Under the pieces are notes generated by a model. That model made no database searches and was not told the DNA's origin. It saw only the letters and a list, made by a program, of their open reading frames with translations. The position numbers and the translations under genes were made by a program. Below are positions 62,106 through 62,531 of a stretch of DNA of 62,531 bases, piece after piece (position 1 is the stretch's first letter; each line of letters starts with the position of its first letter). Source of the stretch: an uncultured Lachnospiraceae bacterium (GTDB lineage Bacteria > Bacillota > Clostridia > Lachnospirales > Lachnospiraceae); contig CAJUOO010000008.1 in assembly GCA_910588535.1 (NCBI GenBank), positions 1 to 62,531 on the forward strand, written 5' to 3'.

Positions 62106-62531
62106 ACGGCAACAAGGATTTTTTTTAGCAGGTTATCCGCCCATCCTCGGCATGGTATATGTAAGTAAAAATTACTGCTTGCAGGTAATAAAAATCCATC
62201 CAAACTTCAAAAAGTGAAGTCGGAAAGTGTTTAGAGCATAACAAATCGGCTCACCGAAGCATCGTTTTTATTCGGTGGGCTTGTCCTACCTATGGCTATA
62301 TAAAGAACAAAGCTGATAAACCTGTGATTGCTCACTTGTTCATCGGCTCTGCGTCTTATGTGTCTGGCTCTCGGGCTTTCGTTTTCCTAACACCCGAAAC
62401 ATCTCTGGTGCTTCTATTCGGACTCGGCGTGTTCTTTGTTATTTTTAACTGTTTTTGTTTAAATTTTGTGCAAATTCACGCCGTTTTTTACTTCAATTAC
62501 ATCAATTATTTTGGTTTACTGATTTTCTGTT
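62106..62531. other. No supported gene at the right edge
   Basis: A plus-strand frame stays open from about 62210 to the edge but has no start codon or ribosome binding site and no recognised similarity. A stem-loop-like pair CTCACCGAA ... TTCGGTGGG lies near 62250-62280. This may be non-coding flank of the recombinase relic. Confidence 0.45.

Noticed and set aside
62210..62531. Long open plus-strand frame at the right edge
   Set aside because: No start codon with a ribosome binding site, no recognised similarity, and the translation looks like hydrophobic low-order sequence. It could be real only if it continues beyond the window.

Overview
The window looks like chromosomal DNA of an anaerobic Firmicute, most likely a member of the Lachnospiraceae (class Clostridia). 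The reasons are: T-box leaders in front of valS and serS, a DUF4250 protein, a DUF5716/DUF5717 gene cluster that I know mainly from this family, an UxaA/UxaB/UxaC-type galacturonate pathway, TGTAAGYGCTTACA LacI-type operators, and AGGAGG-type ribosome binding sites. I noticed no rRNA, tRNA or CRISPR array, although a tRNA scan cannot be done by eye. Base composition is moderate, with clearly AT-richer stretches at about 4.6-8.8 kb.

Layout. 0-4.7 kb: a regulated polyamine uptake operon (XRE-cupin regulator, potA, potB, potC, potD). 4.6-8.8 kb: an AT-rich accessory patch with a GNAT acetyltransferase, a CPBP membrane protease and a Septu-type anti-phage pair (PtuA ATPase, PtuB HNH nuclease). 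PtuB is cut by an in-frame amber codon. 8.8-21 kb: mostly housekeeping genes on the minus strand (plsC, a chemoreceptor, a HAD phosphatase, deoC, purA, an ECF sigma/anti-sigma pair, T-box-controlled valS) plus one secreted repeat protein on the plus strand. 21-29.3 kb: a five-gene minus-strand operon of largely unknown function (phosphodiesterase, DUF5717, DUF5716, TPR protein, coiled-coil membrane protein).

29.3-35.6 kb: a polysaccharide deacetylase gene is split into two in-frame halves by a segment of about 5,556 bp. The segment carries a serine recombinase, a DUF6870 protein, a large FAD/rhodanese/sulfite-reductase-like fusion enzyme and a field of repeats. Joining the halves at the GATG shared by both ends restores the family motif, so this is probably a recombinase-driven insertion. 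35.6-42.5 kb: an EamA transporter, a DUF4250 protein, clpB, a membrane protein and T-box-controlled serS with an unusual tandem hairpin repeat in its leader. 42.5-47.6 kb: a complete STM4011-STM4015 type operon (two radical SAM enzymes, a sulfatase-like hydrolase, an ATP-grasp-like protein, a leucine-rich-repeat protein), conserved but of unknown function. 47.7-49.8 kb: an acetylesterase, a YoeB-like toxin-antitoxin pair and a SIMPL protein.

49.9-57.9 kb: a complete intracellular galacturonate pathway. UxaC (+) and the minus-strand operon uxaB-uxaA-eda-kdgK convert galacturonate through tagaturonate, altronate, KDG and KDPG to pyruvate and glyceraldehyde-3-phosphate. A LacI-family regulator sits between the two arms, and two operators lie just downstream of the divergent -10 boxes. 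58-61.4 kb: a phosphotransferase and the feoA-feoB ferrous iron uptake operon with its small cysteine-rich partner. 61.5-62.1 kb: a decayed large serine recombinase.

Several repeat families tie the accessory parts together. There is a 140-bp unit with 25-bp terminal inverted repeats, a short palindrome of about 40 bp, and a truncated MSxQFxVMTR coding remnant. The best candidates for little-described biology are the STM4011-4015 operon, the DUF5716/DUF5717 operon and the recombinase element inside the deacetylase gene.
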